A stretch of 64,000 nucleotides of DNA, taken from NCBI GenBank assembly GCA_944321515.1, contig CALULO010000004.1, positions 147,334 through 211,333 on the forward strand, read 5' to 3'. The stretch comes from an uncultured Atopobiaceae bacterium (GTDB lineage: Bacteria > Actinomycetota > Coriobacteriia > Coriobacteriales > Atopobiaceae). The position numbers and the translations under genes are program-made. Below, one piece after another: positions 16,824-24,984 of the stretch (positions within the stretch are counted from its first letter, which is position 1; each line of letters starts with the position of its first letter). The notes under the pieces are model-generated. The model searched no databases and was not told the origin of the DNA. It saw only the letters and a list, made by a program, of their open reading frames with translations.

Positions 16824-18102
16824 CCTGCGTACCTCCAAGGAGGCCGCGCAGGTAGAGCTCGTAAATCTCCCCCTTCACGTCATAGCGAACGTCCTTGAAG
16901 TCCGCAAGGGAATACATGCTCGACTCAAGGCTCTCGACGTCCTTGGTCACAAAGAATATCTGCTCCTTCATGAAAGAGCGGAACGTCAGGTTGAAGGCGT
17001 TGTGCGTGGTGAATACGAACTGCCCCGTGTGATCGCAACCGTTTATGTAGGCGACCACCCTGTCAGAGAGGACGGGATTAATCGCGCTGTCCACCTCGTC
17101 GGCCAAGACCGTCTTGTTCTCGCAGACCACGAGATAGATCGCCATCGCCCACTGCGAAAACTGGGCGACGCCGGTTGAATCCTCCCGAATGGGCCGTTCG
17201 AACGTCCGCCCGGACTTCGAGCGCCGAATCAAAACGCTATCCAGAAACGGCCTCTCCTTGTCGACGCGCATCCCCACAATGCTCGAATCGACCAGCCTGA
17301 AAATATCAAAGTAGCGCGCGTCGTTCAGAATCCTGACGGTCTGATCAGAAGATACGCCCTCGATAGTGAAGCGGTCCTCGTGACGCGACGCTATTGCGAG
17401 CTCGGATGAAAACCATGAGGTCAGCGCCTTACAGGAACGCTCGCCGAGAGTTGCGAGCGACTTTACCACCAGCTCGCTCTCCATGGGCGAGACGAACAGG
17501 CGATCCGCCAGCTCTTTGGGAATAGAGAGCTCTTCCCCATAGTTAACGTTGAAGGTCCAGCAGCCGCTGTCGTCATCGCGGCGCTGGCAGGCACGCCCCT
17601 CAGGACAGTCCTTGCACTCGGTATAACCGTCGTTGCGCTGGTTCTTGAACACAAGGCGATATTGCTCGCTTGCAGAGCCCCTGCGCTCCAACATCTCGAA
17701 CGTTACGCCATGAATGTCCAGGCAGAGGGTGTAACGAACAGTTATTTCGCCAAAGGCGATTTCAACTACAAAGGGCTGGAGTGTGACGCTCTCCCCTAGC
17801 CCAACGTCACCCTTGTCGTCATAGAGCACATTGCCCGAGAAGATCAGGTTTAAGTAACTTCGCGGCGAGACGTCGTTTCTCACGAAGAGGGAGCGCAGGA
17901 ACTTGAACGCTGTCACGAAGTTCGACTTGCCGCCGGCGTTCTCGCCGACAATTACGGCATCCTTAAGCACAAGCTCGCCGCTCTTCAGCTCGACATAGTT
18001 ATCTGGATAACGCTTCCTAACACGGTTTTTTGGTGCAGCAAGCTCAAACTCGACCGGGTCTTTGAACGAGGTAAAGTTACTAAATCCGCAGCTATAGAGC
18101 AT
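16816..18102 (-). CDS. rloA: AAA/SMC-like ATPase of an RloAB (AbiL-like) defence pair
   Basis: A 428-residue ABC/SMC-type ATPase of the AAA_15/AAA_21 group. It begins with the typical strand GFSNFTSFKDPVEFEL; Walker A is GENAGGKS at residues 53-60, Walker B is VLADEVD with D335/E336, and the switch histidine is in FTTHN near residue 366. A small Cys cluster near residues 160-175 (CKDCPEGRAC) may bind zinc. Together with the overlapping RloB-like gene this is the gene order of AbiL/RloAB systems, which abort phage infection. A large palindrome lies 19 bases upstream of the ATG. The ATPase itself looks intact. Confidence 0.8.
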   Translation of the reverse strand: MLYSCGFSNFTSFKDPVEFELAAPKNRVRKRYPDNYVELKSGELVLKDAVIVGENAGGKSNFVTAFKFLRSLFVRNDVSPRSYLNLIFSGNVLYDDKGDVGLGESVTLQPFVVEIAFGEITVRYTLCLDIHGVTFEMLERRGSASEQYRLVFKNQRNDGYTECKDCPEGRACQRRDDDSGCWTFNVNYGEELSIPKELADRLFVSPMESELVVKSLATLGERSCKALTSWFSSELAIASRHEDRFTIEGVSSDQTVRILNDARYFDIFRLVDSSIVGMRVDKERPFLDSVLIRRSKSGRTFERPIREDSTGVAQFSQWAMAIYLVVCENKTVLADEVDSAINPVLSDRVVAYINGCDHTGQFVFTTHNAFNLTFRSFMKEQIFFVTKDVESLESSMYSLADFKDVRYDVKGEIYELYLRGLLGGTQDA

Positions 18103-18120
18103 TTTTTGCCCTTTCCTTGC

Positions 18121-18178
18121 CAGGTGGACGCCCCTAGTATAAACCAGAAATCTGGTTTATACTAGGGGCGTCCACCTG
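18121..18178. repeat. 58-bp palindrome (two 28-bp perfect arms, 2-base centre)
   Basis: Bases 18121-18148 are the exact reverse complement of 18151-18178, with only AA between them. Each arm holds a TATACT-like hexamer, so symmetrical outward promoters are possible. It starts 19 bases upstream of the RloA start. There is no T-run typical of a terminator. It may be an operator/promoter, a transposon-end fusion, or a cruciform-forming site. Confidence 0.9.
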
Positions 18179-18517
18179 CAGGGTGGTCAGCGAGAAGAAC
18201 TACGGAAGAGCGCTCAGGCCCCTGCCTCAGTATTGACCAGGCCGCGAGAGCATCTGGCCCCGACCCCAAGGCGGCCCTGCGCGAGCGGGTGCGTACCTCC
18301 TTCGAAGCAAGGAGGCTAATCGGACGGGCACTTCGAGGAGTCCGTCACCACGCTGACCGAGCACATCGAACGATACCGCGTCGGCAAATTCAAGAAGTCG
18401 CTAGGATGGAAGATAGCCTAGCGATGCCGAGAGGGCTCGACTACGCTACGCAGCCGGGAAGCAAGTCTGGAAAAGCGTCGGGGCCTCCAATTACTCAATA
18501 CGGAGAATGGGGGTAGC
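18179..18517. other. Gene-free stretch with possible transposase remnant
   Basis: No intact gene is visible between the large palindrome and the operon starting at 18518. Base composition is mixed and the only recognisable piece is a short putative transposase tail (see 18329-18421). No terminator or clear promoter was found; GGGGG lies just before the ATG at 18518 as its ribosome site. Confidence 0.5.
18329..18421 (+). pseudogene. Possible IS3-type transposase C-terminal remnant
   Basis: A 30-codon stretch reading HFEESVTTLTEHIERY followed by KFKKSLGW resembles the end of IS3-family OrfB, where a helix with a (I/L)xxYN-like motif precedes a lysine-rich SLG turn. It is too short for certainty and ends at a TAG. 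If real, an IS3 element once sat between the RloAB pair and the next operon. Confidence 0.25.
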
Positions 18518-19366
18518 ATGTTAGGAAAACAGGTACCGAGTCTCTTCGCTGTCTACTACATGAATCGACAGAAGGTTTTTGAGACGAGGATGCTCCTAGA
18601 CAACAAGCTCAAGACCGCTGGCTCCGAAGAAAGCCAGAGCGGATCAACCAAGGACGCATCGCTGAGCACCGAAGCGGAGCTTAACCCTCCCCTCTTGGCA
18701 AAGCTCAGGGCAAAACTCGAAGGTAATATCAGCCACGAAAGGCAGGAAAAGGTCATAGACACCCTCGAGTACGTGAACACGAACAGCCGGATGCTATCCG
18801 ACATAATGAAGCACTGCAAGACCCCCGAAGTCGGGGCAGAGCTTTCCGAAGGAGATCTCACATACGTCGGCGACGTTTCCCTGGAGCTCATCAACGAGGA
18901 GGAGATTCGGGGCATTATGGCAATCATGAGCGGGACCTTCGATGGAATCCTCATACCTGACGCCGGGAACCTTGATATCGGCCGCATGATGCAATCGTTC
19001 ATAGGGGACGGCGCAGCCTTCAAGCTCAAGGGGAAGTACGGAGAAGAAACAACGCCGCTGTATGCGAAGATTCCGCTCGATGGAGAGGAGATGTTCGAAA
19101 GCAGATATACGATTGACGATCTTCTTATCGGGAAAGTCGGCGTCGTCGGCATATGCAAGGGAAAGATTCTTCCGGCCGAGCTGAAGAGCCCCCTCGACTA
19201 CTTCAGGCAATCGAGTGGCCCAGGGCACGGACCTCAGAATGATGTCGTCGTATGCAACGAGAATCTGGCGGCCTCCTCGACAGCAGGAAACAACAGACCG
19301 AAGGATGAGGGATATTACATCGACATCCTTGCCGTCATCCAAGCAGTATCCTTCGAGGCTCGATAG
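18518..19366 (+). CDS. Uncharacterised protein, possibly DUF6414-like, paired with AAA+ ATPase
   Basis: A 282-residue soluble protein with no membrane segment. The N-terminus (VYYMNRQKVFETRMLLDN, about residues 12-29) and the strand-rich C-terminal half (LYAKIP, then LLIGKVGVVGICKGKI) recall DUF6414-type proteins, but this is from memory and weak. A Ser/Glu-rich linker lies at residues 34-55 and a charged helical region follows. It is the first gene of a tight two-gene operon: the Clp-like ATPase starts 8 bases after its stop. Island position beside RloAB and insertion sequences suggests a defence or stress role. No catalytic motif could be recognised, so it may be a sensor or effector for the ATPase. 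Confidence 0.6.
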   Translation: MLGKQVPSLFAVYYMNRQKVFETRMLLDNKLKTAGSEESQSGSTKDASLSTEAELNPPLLAKLRAKLEGNISHERQEKVIDTLEYVNTNSRMLSDIMKHCKTPEVGAELSEGDLTYVGDVSLELINEEEIRGIMAIMSGTFDGILIPDAGNLDIGRMMQSFIGDGAAFKLKGKYGEETTPLYAKIPLDGEEMFESRYTIDDLLIGKVGVVGICKGKILPAELKSPLDYFRQSSGPGHGPQNDVVVCNENLAASSTAGNNRPKDEGYYIDILAVIQAVSFEAR

Positions 19367-19374
19367 GAAGCGCC

Positions 19375-20574
19375 ATGCGCAAACTTTTGACATACCGCAG
19401 GCCCCAATACACCGCCCTGGTCAACAGTCTCGCTGACAAAGGATTCGAGAGGATGTCCCTTCTCGAAATAAGCGGGAGCGACAAAATTGCAGAGCTATCT
19501 TTTGAAGGAAACCTCGTCGTAGACATCTCATCTTTCACGGGGCTTCTCCAGGGTGACCCTGGACTAGCTGCAAGATTCGAGGTGCTCGTCCATCAACTGC
19601 CCCCAAGTACGGTCTTTATCGGCGATAAGGAAACCGTAGACAGAGAGGCGTACGGTCTAAGGACAGTATTCGACAGCATGGAAGACTGCGGAATCGACAC
19701 TCCCGAAAGTCGAGAGGATGCCGCAAAGACAAAGAAAACACTCGCATCTCTTAGCGATTGTGAGCTCGAAGGAGTTCTCTCCGAACTCAACCGAGAACTC
19801 ATAGAGCAGGATGAATTCAAGCAGGCTTTTGAGTCTCAGGCACGCAGCTTCAGGCTTTTCAACGCACTTGGAGAGCAGCCGATATTATCGCTGCTGCTCC
19901 TTGGTCCTTCGGGAGTCGGGAAAACCGAGACCGCCAAAATACTCTGCAACGCAATCGCGCCAGGACAGCCCCTCCCCAAAATCAACCTCGGGAACTACAG
20001 CAGCAAGGACTCCCTCAATTCTCTTATAGGAAGCCCGAGGGGCTACATGGGGAGCGAAGAGGGCGAACTGGGAAGAAAGATTGATTCGTCCAAAGCCGGG
20101 GTGCTTCTGGTAGACGAGTTCGAGAAAGCCGAGCCTGCCGTCTGGAACTTCTTCCTCGACCTCCTCGAGACGGGAACTTTCACTGATTCCCAGGCTATAG
20201 AGCACGAGCTCTACGGTTTCACAATCGTGTTCACGACAAACTGCCCCCTCGAGAGGCTAACCGCCACCTTTCCGGCAGAACTCCTATCCCGCTTCAGCCT
20301 GAAGGCACGTCTCTCATTGCTGAGCGCTGCCGGAAAGAGAGCCTTCGTCGAAAGGTATATCTCCAGAGTCTGTGAGAAATACAGGAATCTGCCCCTAAGA
20401 AACTTGCCGGAACTGCCGGAGAATATCGTTGATAGAGCACTGGCGGAAATTGACGTCGAATCGATTGACAACATTCGAATTCTCAAGAATGTCACGAGAT
20501 CATGGATAGGCGCTCTTGTGGAGAAAACACGGGAAGGCGCCAATCAGAGCACGCATGTTGAGTCGACATGCTGA
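19375..20574 (+). CDS. Clp/HSP100-like AAA+ ATPase, second gene of unexplained pair
   Basis: A 399-residue protein. Residues 1-150 are a unique domain without a recognised family. Residues about 165-340 form one AAA+ module of the ClpA/ClpB D2 type: Walker A GPSGVGKT at 177-184, Walker B VLLVDEFEKA at 243-252 (D247/E248), sensor-1 asparagine in FTTN (N289), and an arginine finger in ELLSRFS (R306). A helical small domain follows. It lacks the Clp N-domain, the D1 ring, the ClpP-binding loop motif and the M-domain, so it is not a housekeeping unfoldase. It is translated right after the 282-residue partner and likely remodels or gates it. Confidence 0.8.
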   Translation: MRKLLTYRRPQYTALVNSLADKGFERMSLLEISGSDKIAELSFEGNLVVDISSFTGLLQGDPGLAARFEVLVHQLPPSTVFIGDKETVDREAYGLRTVFDSMEDCGIDTPESREDAAKTKKTLASLSDCELEGVLSELNRELIEQDEFKQAFESQARSFRLFNALGEQPILSLLLLGPSGVGKTETAKILCNAIAPGQPLPKINLGNYSSKDSLNSLIGSPRGYMGSEEGELGRKIDSSKAGVLLVDEFEKAEPAVWNFFLDLLETGTFTDSQAIEHELYGFTIVFTTNCPLERLTATFPAELLSRFSLKARLSLLSAAGKRAFVERYISRVCEKYRNLPLRNLPELPENIVDRALAEIDVESIDNIRILKNVTRSWIGALVEKTREGANQSTHVESTC

Positions 20575-20682
20575 CTTGAAATATCAGTCGGGCCAACATA
20601 ATCGATTTTCTACACACCAGATAAGCAGAACAAAATAACGTCACCCAAGACCGCAGCTGAGAATTTGCTCTCGACAGAATCA

Positions 20683-20787
20683 TCAACCTTGCGGGTCAGA
20701 GTCGGGCCGCGGCCCGTACTCCCGTCGAAACTGTTCCCGTCGCATTCGAGCTTCTGCCTCATATTCGTCCCGCCCATCTCCACTCAT
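20683..20787 (-). pseudogene. Possible C-terminal remnant of an unknown protein
   Basis: A 34-codon open stretch ending at TGA (20683) reads RDEYEAEARMRREQFRREYG, a strongly charged amphipathic helix unlike random high-GC translation. The frame continues upstream to 20904 but loses that character, so this could be the tail of a gene removed by rearrangement. No function can be assigned. Confidence 0.22.
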
Positions 20788-20880
20788 GCGGTGCCGTGGA
20801 CATGGGGGGCTGGGAACCGGAATCGAATAGGACATACGCGACACTGGCATCCATCGAAGACGCCGGTGGAATCGGCCCGC

Positions 20881-20940
20881 GATACCGTCGGCATCAAATC
20901 GCAATATCGGACGGTATCAATAAGGGCAAATGCTTAGCTC
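20881..20940. repeat. ~60-bp repeat, copy 1 (left of IS30)
   Basis: Starts GATACCGTC and contains GACGGTATC 20 bases later, giving a perfect 9-bp inverted repeat. The same order of blocks (GATACCG, AATCGCAATA, GGACGG, ATCAA) returns in copy 2 at 22220. Removing the IS30 element and one copy of its 3-base target duplication puts the two copies in direct tandem. Confidence 0.75.
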
Positions 20941-20943
20941 ACG

Positions 20944-22217
20944 GGCGGATTCAAGATTGGATTGCACCACCCCGGGAGAGGGGTGGTCATGTACAGTCGT
21001 GAGTACAGGGAGGGCGCCGTCGCGCTCGTCGCGTCCGGCCGCAGCGCAGGCTCGGTCGCGCGCGAGCTCGGGTGCGGGAAGTCGTCCGTCGTGGACTGGT
21101 GCGGGCTCGCGGGCCTCCGCCTGCGCCCCGGTCGGGTCGGAGGCCCGGTGAGGAGGCCGGTCGTGGTCGAGGCCGCACCGCTGCCGCCGAGGGGGTCGCC
21201 CAGGGCCAGGCTCGACCCCGAGCGCAGGGCGCTGATTGCCGACAGGAGGCGCGCCGGGCGCGGCGCGAGGGAGATAGCCCGGGAGCTGGGCGTGTCCCAC
21301 TCCACGGTGTCGCGCGAGCTCAGGCGCAACGCCAGGCCAGACGGGCGCTACGACGCCGGCTACGCCGGCAGGAGGGCGCGCGAGCGGGCCTCCAGGCCCA
21401 GGGCCGGCAGGCTCGAGCGCGACCCGCGCCTTCAGGACCGAGGTCGTGCGCAGGCTCTCGCTGCTGTGGTCGCCGGCCCAGGTCTCGGCGAGCCTGCTCC
21501 GGGACTTCCCCGACGACGAGGAGATGCGGGTGAGCCACGAGACCATATACAGGGCGCTCTACGTCCAGGGCCGCGGGTCTCTCCGGGAGGAGCTCGCCGT
21601 CGAGCTGGTGCTGAGGAGCGGGCGACGCTCGAGGAGGAAGCGCCGGCTGCCCGCCGAGCCGCGCGGGCGCAGGACGTGGGTGGAGGGCGCCGAGCTGGCC
21701 CTCAGGCCGCCCGAGGCCGACGGCAGGTCCGTCCCTGGCCACTGGGAGGGCGACCTCGTCGTCGGCGCCGACGGGGCGACCTGCCTGGTCACGCTCATGG
21801 AGCGCTCGTCGAGGTTCCTGCTGTGCTCGAGGCTCCTCGAGCACTCGGCGGAGACCGTGGCCGACAGGCTCGCCGCCATGGTCGCGTCCCTGCCGGCCGC
21901 GCTGCGCAGGACGCTGACGTGGGACCAGGGCGTCGAGATGGCGCGCTGGAGGGGCTTCGCCGGAGCGACAGGCTTCGAGGTCTACTTCTGCGACCCGAGG
22001 AGCCCCTGGCAGCGGGGCACCAACGAGAACGCCAACGGCCTGCTCCGGCAGTTCTTCCCCAAGGGGACGGACTTCTCGCGGGTGACGGACGGGGAGGTGG
22101 CAAGGGCGCAGGACCTGCTCAACGGCAGGCCGCGCAAGACGCTGGGCTGGAGGACGCCGGCGGAGGAGCTGGCGCGCACGCTATCGGAGGATGGTGCAAT
22201 CACCGAGTGAATCCGCC
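20944..22217 (+). mobile_element. IS30-family insertion sequence with 3-bp target duplication
   Basis: The element has matching ends: 20944-20969 and 22192-22217 share GGCGGATTCA, six variable bases, then GATTGCACCA, in inverted orientation. ACG is duplicated on both sides (20941-20943 and 22218-22220). It carries one IS30 transposase gene that is frameshifted. Insertion occurred inside a tandem repeat, separating its two copies. Confidence 0.9.
20989..22210 (+). pseudogene. IS30 family transposase, frameshifted
   Basis: The first frame (ATG 20989, MYSREYREGAVAL) holds the helix-turn-helix region REIARELGVSHSTVSRELRRNA of IS30 transposases and runs to about 21435. There one extra base in CGCCTTCAGG moves the protein into the next frame, which continues LSLLWSPAQVSASLL through the DDE catalytic core (HWEGDLVVG with Asp, TWDQG with Asp, and NENANGLLRQFFPKG with Glu) to TGA at 22210. 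Both halves together match the normal length of about 400 residues. No slippery heptamer is visible at the junction, so this looks like a mutation rather than programmed frameshifting. Confidence 0.85.
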
Positions 22218-22219
22218 AC

Positions 22220-22279
22220 GATACCGCCAGCGTTGAATCGCAATAATGGACGGCATCAAAAGAGGAAAATACTCACTTG
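22220..22279. repeat. ~60-bp repeat, copy 2 (right of IS30)
   Basis: Begins GATACCGCC and keeps the block AATCGCAATA, then GGACGGCATCAA, matching copy 1 at about three quarters of positions. Its stem GATACCGCC/GACGGCATC has two mismatches, so the hairpin is weaker than in copy 1. It lies 195 bases upstream of the orphan gene at 22474. Confidence 0.7.
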
Positions 22280-22473
22280 CCCTGAATGATATCCGATGAT
22301 TCCCACGAAACACTTTCAAACTCAGAAACCGCCCAACACAAAATGAACATTTACGTTACGCGAGTTCAATTGCGGGATATTCACCACGAATACTATTTTA
22401 TGCTCTCTACGTATATCGATCGGCAAAATGGGCATCAGACACTTGACCATCATCGTTCGGCAGAAGGGCCAAT

Positions 22474-22956
22474 ATGTTTGCCAAGATTATGTCGCCCATG
22501 ACCGCCGAGAATCTGGCGGCCAGCGTAAACGCCATCGTTGACCTCACGGGAGCCCCGCTCGACAACAAACATATGCTAACCCGAAGCGGGGGCGACGACA
22601 CTGAGGCCCGGCTTCTTGCGGGCAAGCTTGCGACATTCCGTTACCGTCTCCTCGAGCTTGTGGGCGGACGCAAGCTCAGCCCAGGCACCAATGCAGCCCA
22701 TCTTGCGCTCCAAAATGCAATAGACGCAGGTATGGAAGACGTCCTCATCGAAATCAAGACTGCATGCGAGGACTATCGAGCGAAGGTCGAAGCGCACCAG
22801 ACGGGCAATCCTAAGATCAGCCGCCTCGGAAAGGCATGTGCGAGAGGCGTGGATTATGAGTACTACTCTCTCGTGGGCATAATGCGCTCAGCACCCATGG
22901 CAGGCGGAGAGCTCGAGGACACAACCTCTGAAGCGAGCGATAGATTCGACTCGTAG
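22474..22956 (+). CDS. Orphan island protein of unknown function
   Basis: A 160-residue soluble protein, not recognised. Predicted mostly helical: residues 8-25, 42-65 and 74-104 are amphipathic, with a GGDDTEARLLAGKL segment and a final acidic tail (GELEDTTSEASDRFDS). The ATG at 22474 is preceded by AGAAGGG. It stands alone between the IS30 element with its flanking repeat and the IS256 element. Codon use is less GC-biased than housekeeping genes here, as in the preceding ATPase pair, so it may belong to the same imported module. No catalytic motif is visible. Confidence 0.5.
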   Translation: MFAKIMSPMTAENLAASVNAIVDLTGAPLDNKHMLTRSGGDDTEARLLAGKLATFRYRLLELVGGRKLSPGTNAAHLALQNAIDAGMEDVLIEIKTACEDYRAKVEAHQTGNPKISRLGKACARGVDYEYYSLVGIMRSAPMAGGELEDTTSEASDRFDS

Positions 22957-23000
22957 AAATGCCCAGATTCGCATGCTCGGCGAGACGTGCGGGTAACGTA

Positions 23001-24322
23001 CAATTTCTTGCGCACTTTGACAGCGGAATAGCGTCCAGGCAAGGAAGGAGGGCACGGCCCGCCCCGGTATGATTCGAGTTGTCGAGACAAGAAGCATATT
23101 GGAGGAGAGCCATGCCCGAGCCCATTGTATCCCTTAACGAGGAGAGCCTGTAATCTGACCTGCGCGAGCTCGTCAGGAGGACAGTCGAGGATATGCCGGA
23201 CGGCCTGCTGGACGAGGAGGCAGACGACCTCGTCGGCGCCGAGCGCCACGGGCGCACCGCCGACCGCGAGGCGGGTCGCGCCGGGCACTACGAGCGGAGG
23301 CTCACGACGACGTCGGGCGAGGTCACGATCCGCATGCCCAAGCCCGAGGGCATGAGGTTCACCACGGCGATCATCGAGCGCTACCGTCGCCGGGAGACCA
23401 GCGTCGAGGAGGCGATGATCGAGATGTACCTGGCCGGAGTCTCGACCAGGCGCATCGAGGACGTCTCCGAGATCCTCTGGGGGTCGAGCGTCTCGGCTGC
23501 CGCCGTCTCCAACCTCAGCGAGAAGGCGTTCGCGTCGGTCGAGGAGTGGAGGAACAGGCCCCTCGACCGGGCCTACCCCTACGCCTGCGTCGACGGCATC
23601 TACCTCAAGAGGTCGTGGGGAGGCCCCTACGAGAACGTGGCCGTGATGGTGGCCATGGGCGTGAACGACGACTACCGCGAGGTCATAGGGGCCGCCAAGG
23701 GGTTCACCGAGTCGGCTGAGTGCTGGCGGGAGTTCCTGTCGTGGCTCAAGTCGCGCGGCCTCCGCGGCGTGAGGATGCTCGTCGCCGACAAGGCCGCCGG
23801 CATTGTCGGCTCCATCGCGGAGGCCTTCCCGGGGGCGGCGTACCAGAGGTGCACCGTGCACTTCTACCGCAGCGTGCTGGCGAGGGTCCCGAAGTCGAAG
23901 AGGCCCGGGGTCGCGGCGATGCTCAAGGCGATCAACGCCATGGAGTCGCGTGGGGCGTCCGAGGCCAAGGCTCTCGAGGTGGCCGACGAGCTCGAGAAGT
24001 CCAAGCTCGGGGAGGCGGCCAGGGTCGTCCGCGAGGGCTACGAGGAGACCCTGACCTACACGCGCTTCCCGAGGGAGCACTGGAGGCGCATACGCACCAA
24101 CAACGCGATCGAGCGCCTGAACCGCGAGATCCGCAGGTGCGCCCGCGTGGTCGGGACGTTTCCTGACGGGAGGAGCGCCCTCATGCTCGTGACCGCCAGG
24201 CTCAGGTACGTCGCGGAGAGCGAGTAGGGCTCCCGTCGCTACCTGGACGTGACTCTGCTGGAGGGGTAGCCGCACCGGAGGGCGGGCCTATGGGGCTGTC
24301 GGAAAGTGCGCAAGAATCTTGA
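23001..24322 (+). mobile_element. IS256-family element, decayed
   Basis: Both ends share the core TTCTTGCGCACTTT in inverted orientation (left about 23005-23019, right about 24303-24317), followed a few bases inward by ACAG. Between them is one IS256-type transposase frame with two stop codons. The right end abuts a 5'-truncated ISL3 transposase, suggesting insertion into or next to that element. Exact outer borders and the target duplication could not be fixed by eye. Confidence 0.8.
23112..24269 (+). pseudogene. IS256 family transposase with two nonsense codons
   Basis: The full frame would be 385 residues from ATG 23112 (strong GGAGGAG upstream) to TAG 24267. It is stopped by TAA at codon 14 (23151-23153) and by TAG at codon 372 (24225-24227), where family members normally have tryptophan before GSRRYLDV. 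The catalytic triad is otherwise intact: Asp in CVDGIYLK, Asp in VADKAAG and Glu in NNAIERLNREIRR. A shortened protein could start at a later ATG (23193), but it would lack the N-terminus and the tail. Confidence 0.85.
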
Positions 24323-24325
24323 CGG

Positions 24326-24984
24326 CACCGCGACCAGCTCGAGGCGCGCGGCAGGGACCGCCTGGCCGTGACCGAGATCACCCGCGACATGGCGTCGGCC
24401 TACTCGCTGGGCTGCGCCGACGCGATGCCGGGCGCCGCCCGGACCGTGGACCGCTTCCACGTCACGCAGCTGCTGACGAGGGCCCTGGACAGGACGAGGT
24501 GCGCGGAGGCCAGGAGCTGCGAGGAGAAGCGGCGCCCGCTCAGGGGCACCAAGTACGTGTGGCTGAAGCGCCCGGAGAACCTCATGGAGGAGCAGGCCGC
24601 CAAGAGGGCGTCGCTGCCTCCGAGCACCTGCTCACGGCGCGGGCGTGCGCGATGGTCGAGGCGGTCAGGGCCGTCTACTCGTACGACACGCGGGAGGAGG
24701 CCGCCGCCGAGCTCGACCGGGCGCTCCCCTGGATGACGCACTCCAACGTTCCCCTGATGAGGGTCGCGGCGAGGACGATCCGCGACGAGCGAGAGGGCGT
24801 GCTCAACTGGTTCTCGGTGAGGACGACGAGAGGCTTCCTCGAGGAAATGAACTCGGTCATACAGTCGCTCAAGAGGGCCTCGAGGGGCTTCAGGAACGTC
24901 GGGTACTTCACCACCATGATCTTCCTGAGGCTGGGCCGCCTGGACTTCTCGGCGCAGCTGGCGTCAGCCCGTGCTACCCACTAG
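24326..24984 (+). pseudogene. ISL3 family transposase fragment, truncated and frameshifted
   Basis: The 5' part is missing at the IS256 border. The remaining frame reads VTEITRDMASAYSLG and ARTVDRFHVTQLLTRALD, the DDE-domain signature of ISL3 transposases, then shifts frame near 24615 and continues EHLLTARACAMVEAVR through ARTIRDEREGVLNWF to NSVIQSLKRASRGFRNVGYF, ending at TAG 24982. The element's right end is marked by AAAGAGCC (24992-24999), matching the usual GGCTCTTT terminus of ISL3 elements. Confidence 0.8.

Larger units (their letters stand above)
20575..20943. other. Gene-free stretch before the IS30 element
   Basis: No intact gene is seen between the ATPase stop and the left IS30 end. 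It holds a possible short coding remnant on the minus strand (20683-20787) and, at its right end, the first copy of a ~60-base repeat (20881-20940). No clear terminator hairpin follows the ATPase gene. Confidence 0.5.

Noticed and set aside
21420..21446. Programmed frameshifting in the IS30 transposase
   Set aside because: IS30 transposases are usually a single frame and no slippery heptamer with a downstream stem was seen at the junction.
20881..22279. CRISPR-like array reading of the ~60-bp repeats
   Set aside because: Only two diverged units exist, the spacer-like parts are themselves similar, and no cas gene is present.
15727..24269. Stop-codon recoding (amber read as an amino acid) in this organism
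   Set aside because: Many intact genes here end with TAG (flippase, fmt, AAA ATPase, gltX), one of the four internal stops is TAA, and damaged mobile genes are the simpler explanation.
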